In this document: positions 26,101-41,505 of the stretch, piece after piece
Layout of the letters: each line of letters begins with the position of its first letter
How positions within the stretch are numbered: the stretch's first letter is position 1
Source of the DNA: Diploscapter coronatus
Lineage: Eukaryota > Nematoda > Chromadorea > Rhabditida > Rhabditidae
Assembly (NCBI GenBank): GCA_964036155.1
Contig: OZ038422.1
Coordinates: forward strand, 74,113,201-74,177,200
DNA length: 64,000 nt
Direction of reading: 5' to 3'
Notes under the pieces: generated by a model
The model's database searches: none
The model's input: only the letters and a program-made list of their open reading frames with translations
What the model was told of the DNA's origin: nothing
Translations under genes and position numbers: made by a program

Positions 26101-29100
26101 ATCTTCTTCTTTCAGTTGCCCGTCCCTCTTCTTGATGCACGTTGAAGATTTCAGCGAAATTGAGACTGACTCAAAGACGTCTGCCAAGAGATCGATTTCC
26201 AGACCCAACATGCATTGATCGCGTTGGAAGAATAGGTCAACAATTCTGTCCACGACGTCTTCGCTCGAACTTGGAACCATTGATTCTGGTTCGAAGACGC
26301 TGATGTCTGGGAGAACTATTTGCGTCTTCTTCACTGGACTTTCGGCCAATAGCTGGCTATCTGAGAGCGTCTGGGGGCTTTCTGATCTGTCTGACGGCGA
26401 CATCATTTTCAAATCGGATTCTTGACTACTGTCTCTGGGTAGCGATGGCGGTTGTGGGGTGACAACTTTCTTGGGCGAACAAGCTTTCGCATTGAATTGC
26501 GTATATTCGTAGATGTCTTTTGCGAAACTGATTTCACGACTGCTTATGCTTTCCTGCTTTGAAAATTGCAACTCGACTTCATGGCTTTGAACTAAGCTCA
26601 ATGGTTCTTGCGTTTGCACTATGTTTTCCTGGGAACTTATTTCTGGATGTACCTGTTCTAACGTTTGTTGCGGTTTAGGCATAACTCTTTCAACGCTTTC
26701 ACCGCTTGCTTGCAATACATCATCACTTGGTTGAGTTAGTTGCACTGACACTTGGGATTGGATGGGTTTGAGTACGAACGGCAATGCAATCGATTCAAAA
26801 ACGTCACACACTAAATGGATGTCAAGTCCGAGAGAGGACTCGGGGTTGCGGAAGTGCAGATCAACACTCGTGTCTGCGGGGGGTTCAGGCAGCACTTGTT
26901 CTTCATGCGGGATAGGGATAGATTGTGATAGTGATTGTGCAATGCCAGGGTGTGCACGGGATGTGTCATCCGCACTCACGTCACTTCGAAGCACACTCGA
27001 CAAATCGCTAACCTGAGTTATCGACTCCTCCACCAATTGCTGAAGGAGCTCCTGTTGCTGTTCCGATGTTACTGAAACGTCGTCCTTCGACTGCTGGTCC
27101 AATTTCGGCGCATCTTCGATTTTCTTCGGCGAGAATTTGATATTCATCTGGACTGATTCGAACACGTCCATGACCAAAACGACCTCCAATCCAGATAGGA
27201 TATCAGGCTTGTTGAATTGCAAATCCACGAGATGGTCGCTGATCAACAGCTTTTTCTCATCGGCGCTTGGAGTCTGGGGAGATGGCTGCTCAACGGAGAT
27301 CGGTATCTGAATTTCGGCTTGTTTACTCTCAGGGACAGACTAAATTGAATAAAATAGTTACTATTTCGCAGATTGCAACGCAAATACTGTAAACGCGTAT
27401 TGAGTACAATCTTATCAAAACATACATATCTTGGGAAAGCTACAGTTCAGTTCGACAAGAGTACGTACGTGTGATCTTTAAACATTTTCATATATGAACC
27501 TCCACATATATGTGAAATTTTGGATTTTCGATTTTTCTCATGCCAAGTTGAGAATTAGCACTAAATCGACAAAATAATACATATATTAAATCGTAAAGAG
27601 GTACGTTACAGAATGATATAAAAAACCAAAAAGACGTTTGGAGCTATAAATTACCGACTCTGATGAAACATTTGAACCCACAAAGGGTCGGCATATATGG
27701 AATGTCCAGTATAAAAAATTATATATCGAAATTTCGCGCCTTCAAAGCTAAGTAATGCGTGTCTACAGTATTTGAACACCATATAAAGAAAAAATACCGT
27801 TTCCTCTTGGCTCTGCATTTTGTCCGTCGACTGAGATGATTTCGTTTCAACGACTGCAACATCCTGCTTCACTTCTGGTTGAGGAACGCTGCTGGGTTGT
27901 TGCGACAATAATTTTCCCGATTTTGTTGTAAATTGGACCTGCTCGTACAAGTCCACGACGAGGTCCACCTCCAATCCGGAAATTTCTTCCTTTCTGCTGA
28001 AGGAAACGTCAATTGAAAGAGCGATTTCCTTCGAATCTGGCTCTGCTGTCATTGGAACCTTTCCATTAGGTTGACGCTGATGAGAATCTTCGACCACTTG
28101 AGGCTCAGAAACTTCTGTCGACAGTACGGAAGTCTCTTGGGGTACTTCGCTGGGGGTTTGCAAGCTCGGCTCTAATTTTGTAGGTTGCGCTTTTCCAATT
28201 GCTTTCACTGACAAAATGACATGGTCATATTCGTCGACGCACAAGTCGACTTCCAATCCGGACTTTTGCTCGTCTTTTGCGAAGACCAAGTCGACAGTGT
28301 GGTCAGAAATTAGACTTTCTAGTTTGACTTCTGGGACTGCCAGGTCACTGCTGACTTGTCGTTGTTGGGATACATCACTAATGGGCTCGGAAGATTTTTC
28401 TGCCAGCTGTTGACTTGAAATCTCTGATGGCTGTTGCTGTTGCTGAGGCTGGGTACTGTCGATTTTTTGCCCACTTGGTTTCTCCTGAGATTCCGAAGTC
28501 GGCAATTCACTGCTAACTTGTTGCTGTGGCTGCTGAGGAACTTCGACGATTGGCTCAGTTAATTTTTCTGACGGCTCTTGTTGTTGTTGGGTAGTGTCGA
28601 TTTTTTGCTCAACAGACTTCACCTCTTGGGGTTGACTTAAAATTTCTGAAGGTTGTTTCTGCTGGGGCTGGGTGCTGTCGATTTTTTGTTCGGTAGATTC
28701 CGGCTTGGGCATAGAGATTGATTTTCGCTTCTCAGCCTTCAAGCTGCATTGAACAGATTCGAAGATGTCAGCAAGGATGGAGCATTCGATTCCAGACTGA
28801 GGTTGATCTCGGTTGAATTGCAGATGGACGACGCAGTCGGATATTATCTTCTGTTCTGTTGGTGCTGCAAGAGCTTGCTGGTCTCCACTAACTCCTTCCT
28901 GTGGCTGTTGAATCTGACTGATTGGTTTTTGTGGAGCAGTGAAGAATCCCTCTACTCGCACATATTCGTCCATCAACAGTCCGATCTCCAAACCAGAATG
29001 GCTCTCTGGACATCTGAATTCCAGATCAGTCGTGCAATCCGAGATCAAGTCCTTAGTAATTTCTTGCGGTGGAACTACGTCATCATGCTTCTCTACAACA

Positions 29101-32100
29101 GTGGGGATTTGTTGCTGTAATTCCTGACTAGGTTGAGACTGAACTTCAGTACTTGGTTGCGAAATTTCCTGAGTGGATTGAGGTTGGATTTCAGTACTTG
29201 GTTGTTGTACTTGGCTGATGGATTTTCGCTTTTCAGATTTTACCGACAAGGAAACCTGTTCGAAAATATCAGCGAGAATTGCACATTCAATTCCAGAGAT
29301 TGACTCTTCGCGATTGAAGACCAAATGAACTACTGTAATATCAGATAGCGGTTCACGTTTTTCCTGCTCTGGAATTTCGGGCTGAGAACTTTGGTCTTGT
29401 TGAATCGTTTCAGGTGCACTGATACTCGGTTGCTCCGAACTTATGGGTTGGATCTGTTCGGATGGGGTCGAAATTTGCTCACTGATACCAACGTCTTTTG
29501 GCTTCTCTTGGATGGTGCTATCAATTGGCTTTTCTTCAACCTTGGGTTGAACTTGTTGCAGTTCCGGCTGAATTTGGCTGATGGATTTTCGCTTCTCAGC
29601 CTTCAAGCTGCATTGAACAGATTCGAAGATGTCGGTAATGATCGAACACTCGATTCCAGACTGAGGTTGATCTCGGTTGAATTGCAGATGGACGACACAG
29701 TCGGATATTATCTTCTGTTCTGTTGGTGCTGCAAGAGCTTGCTGGTCTCCACTAACTCCTTCCTGTGGCTGTTGAATCTGACTGATTGGTTTTTGTGGAG
29801 CAGTGAAGAATCCCTCTACTCGCACATATTCGTCCATCAACAGCCCGATCTCCAACCCAGAATGGCTCTCTGGACATCTGAATTCCAGATCGGTAGAGCA
29901 ATCCGAGATAATATCTCGCTTTTCCTCTGGAATGCTGATGGGCTGTTCAGCAATTTGAGATAGGACTTGCTCTGGTGGGATCGAAACTTGATCTTTCGTG
30001 GCTTCTGGAGTTGGCAAAGGTCCTTCTTCCTTCGATTCTGGAGCACTGGTGATAGATTGCTCTGATGGTGTAGGAATTTGGTCTTTCTGGAGTTCTGATG
30101 ATGGAATCGATTCTTCTTGTTTCGTTTCAGGAGAACTGATGGTAGGTTGCTCGATGTTTGCGACTTGAGGTTGGACCTGATCCCCGGAGGTCTGGATTTG
30201 CTCACTTGAACTCAAGTCTTTTGGTTTTTCTTCAACTATCGGCTGGGATGATGGCTGCTCAGGGGTTGAAACTTGAGCTTCTGGCGGAACCTGGCTAATG
30301 GACTGTCGTTTTACTGCCTTCAAGTTGCATTGCACAGATTCGAAGATGTCAGCAAGAATGGAGCACTCCAATCCAGACTGGGGTTGATCGCGATTGAACT
30401 GCAAATGAACGACGCAGTCTGAGATTCTTTCTGGTTCACTTGGAACTGAATCCTTCGAAATTTCAGGAACTTGTTGGCCCCCACTGCTGTCTTCTTGTGG
30501 CTGTTGAGTTTGTGGCTTCGAAAGTTTGGGAACTGCGAAGAATCCTTCGACCTTCACATATTCGTCCATGAGCAATCCAATCTCTAATCCCGATGCCTCA
30601 ATACTTCGGTTGAATTCCAAATCCACACTGCATTCGATTTCTCGGATTTGCTCGGGTTTGCTCGAGGGCGCCTCCTGGATTTGCTGAGAGCTTGAAGCTT
30701 CCTCTTGCTTCTCCTCGACAATGCTCGGGGCTGATTGTTCTTCAATCTTCTGAGCACTTTGGTCAGGAATAGATCCGCTACCTTTCTGAATCTGAGGAAT
30801 CGTCTGTGAAACTGATTCCTTGACAGGCTCGACGAATGAAGATTCGCTGCTGGCCTGCTCGCTCTCCTTCTGAAATTCGATTATTTAGAAAAGGTAATAA
30901 AAATATCGTGAAATTTTTGATACATTGTGAAATGAATGCAAATAATGCAGTCTATTGAGAGTAGAGGAAAGATCACGATGTTTCTAAAGCAATGCTACGA
31001 TATATATTAGTTACCTGGAAGCCTGATCCAGGCTGTTGTTGTTGCTGTGGTTGTGGTCGTGGTTGCACAGGCTCACTTGGTTTTGGAATTTCTTCAGATT
31101 TTCCAGACTTGCTTGATTCCAATGATAAAGCGACCGCTTCAAATACGTCAACAATTAGAGCGATCTCCAACCCTGACGTTTCTTCACGCCTCTGGAAGAA
31201 TAGGTCAGTCGTCGTATCGGATAGAATTGGCTGTTCTTGTTCACTGGGAATTTGTGGGATTTTGCTTTCTGGTACTGGAATTTGTTGTTGCGAGCTGTCA
31301 TCACTAGTCTTCGAAGTTTCTTGAGGTTGGGCTATTTCTTCAACTTTTGAGGAGTCAATTTGAGATGGCTGATCGATCTTGGTTTGGTCCGGTAAAGAAG
31401 GCTGATCGGTTTTTGACTGCTCTTGGGATAACGGCTGATCGATTTTCGGTAATTCTTGAGATGGTAGCTCTTCGATCTTGGACTGGTCTGGCAACGAGGG
31501 CTGTTCGATTTTGCCTTGATCTTGAATGGATTGGTCAACGATGCTTGACTGATCCTGAGATGGACTGGGCTGTTCGATCTTGGATTGGTCTTGGATAGAT
31601 TGATCGATTTTCGGTGAGGGTTGTTCGGCTTTTGGTAGATCCTGAGATGGCTGATCGTCGCTCTGTCGAATTTGAGACTGTTGTTCGGTAGTACTTGGTG
31701 ATTTATCCAATTTTGTACTGATCTTCGGTGCAGAGAAGGTTCCCTGTACTTGGATAAATTCATCGGTTACCAATCCAATGTCCAAGCCTGATGCCTCGTT
31801 ATCGTGTTTGAATTGGAGATGGACCATGCAGTCCGAGATAATTTCTGGCATCGGCTTCTCGCTAATACTGCCATCCGGTAACTGTTCGGTTTGAATGAGT
31901 TGTTTCTGTGATGCGGCGAAGAATCCCTCTACAAATACGTATTCATCTATTATCAGTCCAATTTCGAGACCAGAATAGCTCTCGGGGTTTCTGAATTCCA
32001 AATCGATGATGCAATCAGAGATAATTTCTCGCTTCTCCAACTCTTTCTGAATCTCTGGCTGCTGTGAAGTTGGTTCGTCACGCTTTTCTTCGGAACTGCT

Positions 32101-35100
32101 GAAGATGGGCTGGACGCTATCTTCAGATTTTGAAATTTCTTGAGAGGTGACATCGCTTGGCTTCTGAGTTTCCTGAGGAGTGACATCACTTGGCTTCTGA
32201 GTTTCCTGAGGAGTGACATCGCTTGGCTTCTGAGTTTCTGGTGGGCTGACATCACTTAGCTTCTGAGTTTCCTGAGGAGTGACGTCACTTGGCTTCTGAG
32301 TTTCCTGAGGAGTGACATCACTTGGCTTCTGAGTTTCTTGAGGGGTGACATCGCTTGATTTCTGAATTTCCTGTGACTGGACCGACTCTTGCTTTTCCGA
32401 AGATGGGGTTAGCAAAGCCTGGTCGGAGCTGAATAGCTCTTTCACCAACTTTGTAGATTTTGAAGCTGGGAAAGTTCCTTGCACTTGGACAAATTCGTCA
32501 GTCACCAATCCGATGTCAAGGCCTAAAATTAGAAAACCTATTGGCTTTATTTGAGGATAGTATGATATGAATTCTATGGTGGCATTATTGAACACTTCTA
32601 TTACTTAACAGTACTTCCCTAAAGTTTGTTCGCTATTTAGATAAGATATCTTGTATTGGGTCTTACAGATAAAAAATATTTCATGTTAAATGTGCTAAAA
32701 GTTTATACATTATTAAACTTTTGCTAAATACTTGACTACAAAAAATAAAATTTCTAATATCAAAACTTTATTAGTTATTGCATTTTCTACCTGATATGTC
32801 CTCAGTACGATTGAACTGTAGATGTACAATGCAGTCTGAGACGATTTCGGGCATCGGTTTCTCACTTATACTGCCATCCGGTAACTGCTCGGTTTGAATT
32901 ATTTGCTTCTGCGGAGCTGTGAAGAATCCTTCCACGCTCACGTACTCATCGACCATTAATCCAATTTCCAAACCAGAGCGGCTCTCTGGATTTCGGAATT
33001 CCAACTCTATAATGCAGTCCGAAGTTAGTTCTTTCGAAGTTTCGGGCTGAGGAACTATTTCATCGCGTTTCTCTTCCGAACTAATAACGGGTTGTTCGGA
33101 GCTTGGAATCGGAATTTGTTCAGAAGTCGACGAAATTTGTTCGGGCTGAGTTTGGCCCTTTTGGGTTTCTGGCTGGGAAACGACATCACTGATTTTATCT
33201 TCGGCGATCCCCTGGGGCGTTTGCTCGATTTGACTGCTTGGTGGAGAAACAGTCTCCTGCGGGACAACTCCCGGCTGCTTCTGGATGGATTTTGATGATG
33301 AAGTGGTTTCCAATTGGCAGCTCTCATACATATCCACTACCAATCCAATATCCAATCCTGAGACCTCGTCATCGTGTCTAAATTGAAGGTGAACGACACA
33401 GTCAGAAATCTTTTCTTGGATTGGCTGTTCACTGATACTTCCATCTGGTTGTTGCTGAAGTTGACTGGTTGGTTTTTGTGGAGCTGCGAAGAAGCCCTCC
33501 ACTCTGTCATACTCATCGATAACCAATCCGATATCAAGTCCTGAAGTCTGATCGCTTCGAGTGAATAGCAAATCCACATTGCAGTCTTGATCGCGTGGCG
33601 TTTCCAATGATGGTTCCTGGACTATTTGAGCGCTGGTCAAGGGCAAATCCTCTGATCGTTTTTCCTCAGAGATGCTTTCAATCGGCTTTTCTTCAATTTT
33701 TGGTTGGTCTAACAACTTTTCTTCAATACTTGGTTGAGGCAACTGTTCTCCATCGGAAACTGGAACCTCGGATTTTGGTTGACTGATCGATTTTCGCTTC
33801 TCAGATTTCAACGATAATTGAACTTGCTCGAAGATGTCGGCAAGAATGGCGCACTCGATTCCAGACTGGGATTGATCGCGATTGAATAATAAGTCCACAC
33901 TGCAGTCAGAGGTCGAGTCCTTCGGTAATTCTGATGGAGGAATTGCCTCATCTCGTTTTTCATCGGAAGCGCTTATAACTGGCTGTTGTTCACTTGGAGG
34001 GGGCAAAACCTGCTCCTGACTGCTTTGGATTTGTTCACTTTCACTGACGATATCCCTTGGAATTTCTGGCTGCGAAATAATTTCATCCTTTCGATCTTCA
34101 CTAGTGATTTGCTGGTGTTGCTCGATCTGGTCACTGGGGACAGGAGTTTGTTGACTTTCCTGTGAAGGCAATTCCGCTTTTGGCACGATCTTCGGAACAG
34201 ATTTTGCGTTCAATTGCACGGATTCGTACATATCCATGAGCAAACCAATATCCAAACCGGATGCTTCGTCATCGTGGCGGAATTGAAGATGGACCATGCA
34301 GTCGGAGATTTTCTCAGAAACTGGCTGTCCACTGATGCTTCCATCTGGCTGTTGAATTTGGCTAATTGGTTTTTGTGGAGCTGCGAAGAATCCTTCCACA
34401 CTCACGTACTCATCGACCATTAATCCAATTTCCAAGACAGAATGGGTCTCAGGATTACGGAATTCCAAATCGGTGATGCAATCCGAAATGAGTTCTTTTT
34501 GGATCTCTGGCTGTGAAATTATTTGGTCGTTACTTTCCTCGACCGGACTCGGCTGCGGCTGGACGACATCAGATGGCAAAGAGGTGTCCGAGGTCGGTAA
34601 TTGTTCACTTGGAATCTGGTCTTTCGAGATTTCCGGCTGCGATGAAATGGACTCATCTTTACGTTCTCCGATGCTAACTGGTACCTGTTGTTCGTCACTT
34701 CGCGCTGATAGCTGTTCAGGGCTCGATAGTTGATCTTTCTGAACATCTGGAGTGGGAATGACGTCACTCTTGCTTTCTTCGCTGGGAATCTGTTGAGGTT
34801 GCTCGACCTGGCTACTGGGGACAGAAACTTCCTGGGATGGTAGTTCGGACTTTGGCAAACCTTTTGGAATAGCCTTCACATTCAATTGGACTGCTTCGTA
34901 TATATCTACAAGTAAACCGATGTCAAGTCCAGATGCTTCATCATCGTGTTTGAATTGGAGGTGAACGACACAGTCAGAAATCTTTTCTTGGACTGGCTGT
35001 TCACTGATACTTCCATCTGGTTGTTGCTGAAGTTGACTGGTTGGTTTTTGTGGGGCTGCGAAGAAGCCCTCCACTCTGTCATACTCATCGATAACCAATC

Positions 35101-38100
35101 CGATATCGAGTCCAGAAGCTTGATCATTACTGCTGAATTGCAAATCAACGCTGCAATCCGAAATTATATCCTTCTGAACGATTTCCTGTGGAATTTCTGA
35201 AGGCTGAACGACATCACTTTGTTTCTGAGATTCAGGGCTGGTCAATGGTAATTCTTGGCTCGATGGAATAGAAATCTTTTCAGTGACTTCTCCTTGGTCA
35301 CTAATTTGGGACACAATTCCACTGGTCTCACTCGGAACTGGTTCTGATGATTTCTGCTGACTGTCCAATTCTTTCGATGGAATTGAAATCTTTTCAGTGA
35401 CTTCTCCTTGGTCACTAATTTGAGGCACAGTTCCACTGGTCTCACTCGGAACTGGTTCTGATGATTTCTGCTGACTGTCCAATTCCTTCGTTTCAGGGCT
35501 GGTCGATGGTAAGTCTTGACTTGATGGCATCGAGATTTTCTCTGTCACTTCACCCTGTTCAAGAATTAGTGGGACCGTTCCACTGATCTCGCTCGGAATA
35601 ATTTCTGGCTGCTTCTGTTGGCTGTCCAAATCTTTTTGCTCACTTGGTATTTGTTGAGACTCGACAGAGGGCTGAATTTGTCCAGAATCATCTCGTTTTT
35701 CCTCACCGGGCCAAATTTCGGAAACAATATCCTGAATTTTCGGCTCAACGATGGGCTGCTGCTGACTAGTCTGGGTGATTTCGGGTGATAATTTCTGGGT
35801 TTGAGGTTGTTGTTGAGATTCTGGAACTGGGATTTGAGATTGAGAAATTTCCTTGCTCTTTCCAGATCGGAATTCAACGCATGAATACTCATCTGTGACA
35901 AGAACGATTTCCAATCCACTGGCTTCTTCACGATGAACGAAGTACAGATCAGTTGAGGTTTCTGATTGAATCGACTCTGGTTCGCTAGGAGTTGGCAAAG
36001 TCTGGCTATCTTGCTGTTGTTGAATTTCTTGGGGCTTTTGGGTTTCTTCGATTGACTTTGGAATTTCTTGAGACTGGAGGGGTAAATCTTGTTGAATTGG
36101 TAATTCGCTTGGCAATGGCTGTTCCGAACTGACTGGAGGAATCTCTTGCGATTTGGAAATTTTTGGTGCCTTGAAACTGGCTTGGATCTGTTCATATTCG
36201 TCAGTCATCAATCCAATATCCAACCCTGAGGCTTCGTCATCGTGTCGGAATTGTAGGTGTACGACACAGTCCGAAATGATTTTCTCAGGGGTTTGAATTG
36301 GTTGCTCATCGCTTCCATCCTGTGACTGTTGAATTTGACTGGCTGACATCTGTGAGGCTGCGAAAAATCCTTCCACTCTTTCGTACTCATCGATCACCAA
36401 TCCGATATCCAAACCGGAACGACTTTCTTGATTTTTGAACAACAAGTCCACCGTGCAGTCGGAGATAATTTCTCCTTTCTCCAAATCCTGAGGAATTTCT
36501 GGCTGAGAAATTGCCTCATCGAGTTTTGTTTCGGGTTGACTGACGATAGGCTGGTCCGAGCTCTGTGGCTGAATTTGCTCTGATGACGAAATTTGTTGAT
36601 CAGGACTCGAAATTTGGTCTTGTTGCAATTGTTCCTGGCTGGTAACTTGATCCTTTTGAATTTCAGGAGTGGAACTTATTTCGCTCTTGCTTTCTTCGAC
36701 GATACTGGGCTGGGGCTGATCAATATCTGTCGATGGTGACGGATGTTCTGGACTTGATATTTGGTCCTTTTGGATTTGTTCAGGACTCGAAGTTATTTCA
36801 CCTGACTGGGGTTGTTCAATCTGACTGCTAGGAACGACAATTTCTTGCTGAGGAATGACCTGAGATTTGTCCACCTTCTTCGGGGATGTTGTTGTGAATT
36901 CGACATATTCATAAACGTCGATGAGTAAGGTGATATCCAGTCCTGCTCTGTCAGGAATGCAGTTAAATTGCAAATGAACGATACAGTCTGAGATTATTTC
37001 TGGAACTTGCTCTTGTCCACTGACGCTCCCATCCTGTGGCTGATCGATTTGACTGATCGGTTTCTGAGAAGCAGCGAAGAATCCCTCGACTCGTTCATAT
37101 TCATCAACGAGCAATCCGATATCGAGTCCATGACTTGGGTCTTGCATTTTGAATAAGAGGTCGACGGTGGTGTCATTCTGAAGCTCTATCGTTTCGATCT
37201 GGGAACTTGGCTTCTCGGTAGCTGATACTTCCTGAGTTGGCAATGATTCGACTGGATGTTGTTGCTGATCACTAATTGGCTGTTGGGATGGAGTTTCAGA
37301 ACTGGGTAGAGACTCTGGAATCTTTTCCTGTGGCAAGTCTTGACTTGGCTCGCTGATTTGTTGAATTTCTGGTTTGGACTCCTCGGCTTTCTTTCCTGAT
37401 GAACTAGTGCTGTACAAGATTGTTACAAATTCATCAGCGATCAATCCTATATCCAATCCGAGGCTTGCTTCAGGCTGTCTGAAGAGGAGATCCACTGTCA
37501 CATCATCCAAACTCTCCAAACTTCTTTCTTGAATTGGTTCCGGAATAGAGGGTTCTGGAACCAATGGCTGTTGAGAGTCGCTAGGCAAGGGCTTCTCTTC
37601 GATAGTTTGTGAACTCTCAATTTGCTGGTCACTGACGATTTGAGCTTGGATCTCTTCCACTTTTTTATCACTGCTAATAGATGGAGATTCTTGGGACAAT
37701 GACGGAACGTCACTTGGTTGAGATTCCGAAATTATCGGTTGTTGCTGTTGTTCGCTGACTATTTGAGCCTGTCCAGATGATGATATATTCATTTGAACTC
37801 TTTCGTATTCATCTACGAGTAGACCAATATCAAGTCCCAGGTTCGATTCTGGGTATCTGAAGTATAAATCGACAATAACATCTTGCATACTCTCTTTCTC
37901 CGGTGGCAAAATGTCAGGCTCTTCCATTTTTTGTTCTTGACTAGGCTCCGACGGTTGGATGGAGCTTGGTTCTTCTAATTTTTGGTCCTGACTTTGTAGT
38001 TCTGGCTGAGAGATGCTTTGGTCTTCCGATTTTTGAATTTGGGGCGTCTCAATTTGCTGGTCGCTAACGACTGGCTGGATTGAGGGGGTTTCAACCGGCT

Positions 38101-41100
38101 GGGTCGATGGAGTTTCAGCTGGTTGAATTGACGGGACTTCAACTGGCTGGGTCGATGGAGTTTCAACTGGTTGAGTTGGCGGGGCTTCAACTGGCTGGGT
38201 CGATGGAGTTTCAACTGGCTGGGTCGATGGAGTTTCAACTGGCTGGGTCGATGGAGTTTCAACTGGTTGAGTTGGCGGGGCTTCAACTGGCTGGGTTGAG
38301 GGGGTTTCAGCTGGTTGAGTTGGCGGGGTTTCAACTGGCTGGGTCGATGGAGTTTCAACTGGTTGAGTTGGCGGGGCTTCAACTGGCTGGGTCGATGGAG
38401 TTTCAACTGGCTGGGTCGATGGAGTTTCAACTGGCTGGGTCGATGGAGTTTCAACTGGCTGGGTCGATGGAGTTTCAACTGGTTGAGTTGGCGGGGCTTC
38501 AACTGGCTGGGTCGATGGAGTTTCAACTGGTTGAGTTGGCGGGGCTTCAACTGGCTGGGTCGATGGAGTTTCAACTGGTTGAGTTGGCGGGGCTTCAACT
38601 GGCTGGGTTGAGGGGGTTTCAACTGGCTGGGTCGATGGAGTTTCAACTGGCTGGGTCGATGGAGTTTCAACTGGCTGGGTTGAGGGGGTTTCAGTTGGTT
38701 GAGTTGATGGAGTTTCAACCGGCTGCTGAACTTGCTGATCACTGACGGCGGGTTGGAATGCTTGCTCTGATGATGGTGTTTCAGATGGGATAGATGCAGA
38801 AACTATCGGCTGTTCACTGATTATTTGAGCTTGTCCGGAAGAGGTGATCTTCATTGCAACAATGGCGTAATCATCGACTACTAATCCGATGTCAAGTCCC
38901 AGGTTCGATTCTGGGTATTTGAAGTATAAATCGACAATAACATCTTGCATACTCTCTTTCTCCAGTGGCAAAATGCTAGGCTCATCCATTTTTTGCTCTT
39001 GACTAGGCTCCGACGGCTGGATGGAGCTTGGTTCTTCTAATTTTTGGTCTTGACTGAGCTGAATTTGAGTTTCCTGAGACGAGACTTGTTGAGGTAAGAT
39101 TTCTGCGGTAGACGATTGATCTACGACAATTTGCTGGCTCTGTGGGATACTGCTGTCAATCATCATTTGTTGCTGAACTTCTGGGCTAGGTTTGATTTCC
39201 TGTGATGGAATTTGCTGAGGTAGGCTTTCAGAGTCTACTGGTTGACCTCCACTGATTTGTTGGCTTTGTGCGACGCTGCTATCAACGGTCGTTTGTTGCT
39301 GAATTTCAGTAGGCTGTTGTTGGATTTCTTGAATCTGTTCGCTCGGCTTCTGAACTTCAGATGGCAATTCTCCAGATTTTTGGTCTTCACCGGGCTGAAT
39401 CTGGGCTTCCTGCGATGGAATTTGTTGGGGTAAGCTTTCTGGGACAGATGGCTGATCACCAATTTGTTGACTCTGTAAAATAGTACTATCGATAGGGATT
39501 TGTTGTTGAAGTTCAGAAGCGAGCTGCTGTTGGATTTCTTGAATCTGTTCGCTCGGCTTCTGGATTTCAGATGGCAATTCTCCAATTTGCTTTCCTGAGA
39601 TTGTATTAAATGCGACAGTAAGAAACTCGTCGACCAATAATCCGATGTCCAATCCATGTGTTGCTTCTTGACGCATGAAGAAGAGGTCTACAATGACGTC
39701 TTGGGAGCCTTCTTCTCTTGGGATCTCGGAAACGGGCTCACTGATTATAGGGGTGGTAGAATCGACTTGTTGCGACTGGATATCACTAGGGATTTGATTT
39801 TGAATTTGTTCTGGGCTCGGTTGAATAGTTTCCTGGGATTTGTCGACAACTTCAGTAGCTGGCAACTCTAATTTGGGATGAATGAGTTCGCCAACTCGAG
39901 TGACGACCATTGAGATACTGATGTAGTCATCCATGACTAATCCAATGTCCAATTGCAAGGCCTGATCTTTATTCGTGAAAAGAAGATCAACTGTCTGGGT
40001 TTGGACGCTCTCGTCGATGATTTCTGGCTGTTTTGATTCTTCGATCATTGATTCGCTCGGGGAGATTTCTTGAGGTGATCCTGGCTCGATGATGATCTGC
40101 ACCGGACTGCGAACTTCTTCAGGTGCAGAAATCTGGCTTGAGTCGATAGGTGTTTGTAAACCACTTGATGGAATTTCGGATACAGCCTGCTGCTGGCTAA
40201 TATCCTCAATTTTCTGAGGGTGATCGGTCGGCGCTGGAGTCTGTGTGACTGGGCTAATCTCGGACACCGTCTGCTGCTGACTGACGTCCTCAATGTTCTT
40301 CGACTCATCAACTGATAATGGCGCACTTGAGGTTGTATCGGGAATTGCCTGCTGCTGGCTAATGTCTTCAATTTTTTGCGACTCGTCGATCGGGGTTGGA
40401 GTTTGCTGACTGACTTCGGACACAATCTGCTGCTGACTGACGTCCTCAATGTTCTTCGACTCGTCAACTTGCAAGGGCGCACTTGGGATGGTCTCGGAAA
40501 TTGCCTGCTGCTGCTTAATTTCCTGTGGTGCACTCTGCTTCGACTCGTCGATCTGGGGTGTCTCAGATACCTGCTGCGGACTGATATCTTTGGCACCTCG
40601 GCTATCAGTTGGAACACTGTCCCTTGGTTTTTCTTCTGATGACTTCACGATGTCACTGACTGGTTCGGCGATTCTCGTCTCCAATTTTCCTTGCTGCGAT
40701 AGGAAGATGTCGACGAGTTCAAAGTTGTCTGGAATAAGTCCGACGTCCAGTCCGTATACTGCATCTTTCCGGTAGAAGAATAAGTCCACATGCTGTACCT
40801 CTTCGTTCAGGAGATACTCTTCGAGCGAAGTAATTTCAGATAAAGTATCCGGGCTCAAGACGTCCTTTCTTCCGGTTGGAGAAAGTGGCTGTTCTCCTTG
40901 TTTGTCCCCCATGATTTGCTCCATTTCTGGTTCAATACCTCCGATTCTCTTCTCGATAGGTCTCGAAACGTCTGAAGGGAAGTGGAGAGACTCTGCATCA
41001 GATCTGGATCTCTCATCGAACGAGGCTATCAGTGATAGATACTGAGTGATTGCGATGCCTGCGTGCTCTTCGTGCTTTTGGAAGTTCAATGTGACTGTCG

Positions 41101-41470
41101 TCTGTTCGTCCTGGCGAATCGGAAGGAAGAATTCATCCGAATCGAGACTAGCCACGCGAATTGAGCATTCAGTCGACACTGAACCGTGCTCGTTGACTGC
41201 CTCGCATCGGTAGTTCGCAATTTCTGTCGGCTGGTTGATGACTTGCAGAATTGAGACCATCGAATTTTCGGTGAGGATGTGGTAGTTGCTGAAAACTTAT
41301 TTTATCACTTATTGAAAACAACCTTAAAAAGGTACTAAAAATCATTAGAAATGTGATGAAGTTCACTTCCTGTATTGTTTTTTTTTGCGAAATATTGAAA
41401 AGAAACTTTTGTGATAAGGAAAAAATTGGTAGTCTTGGATGATCCATTTTTGTTTGTAAATAATAATGAG

Positions 41471-41505
<35 letters not shown>

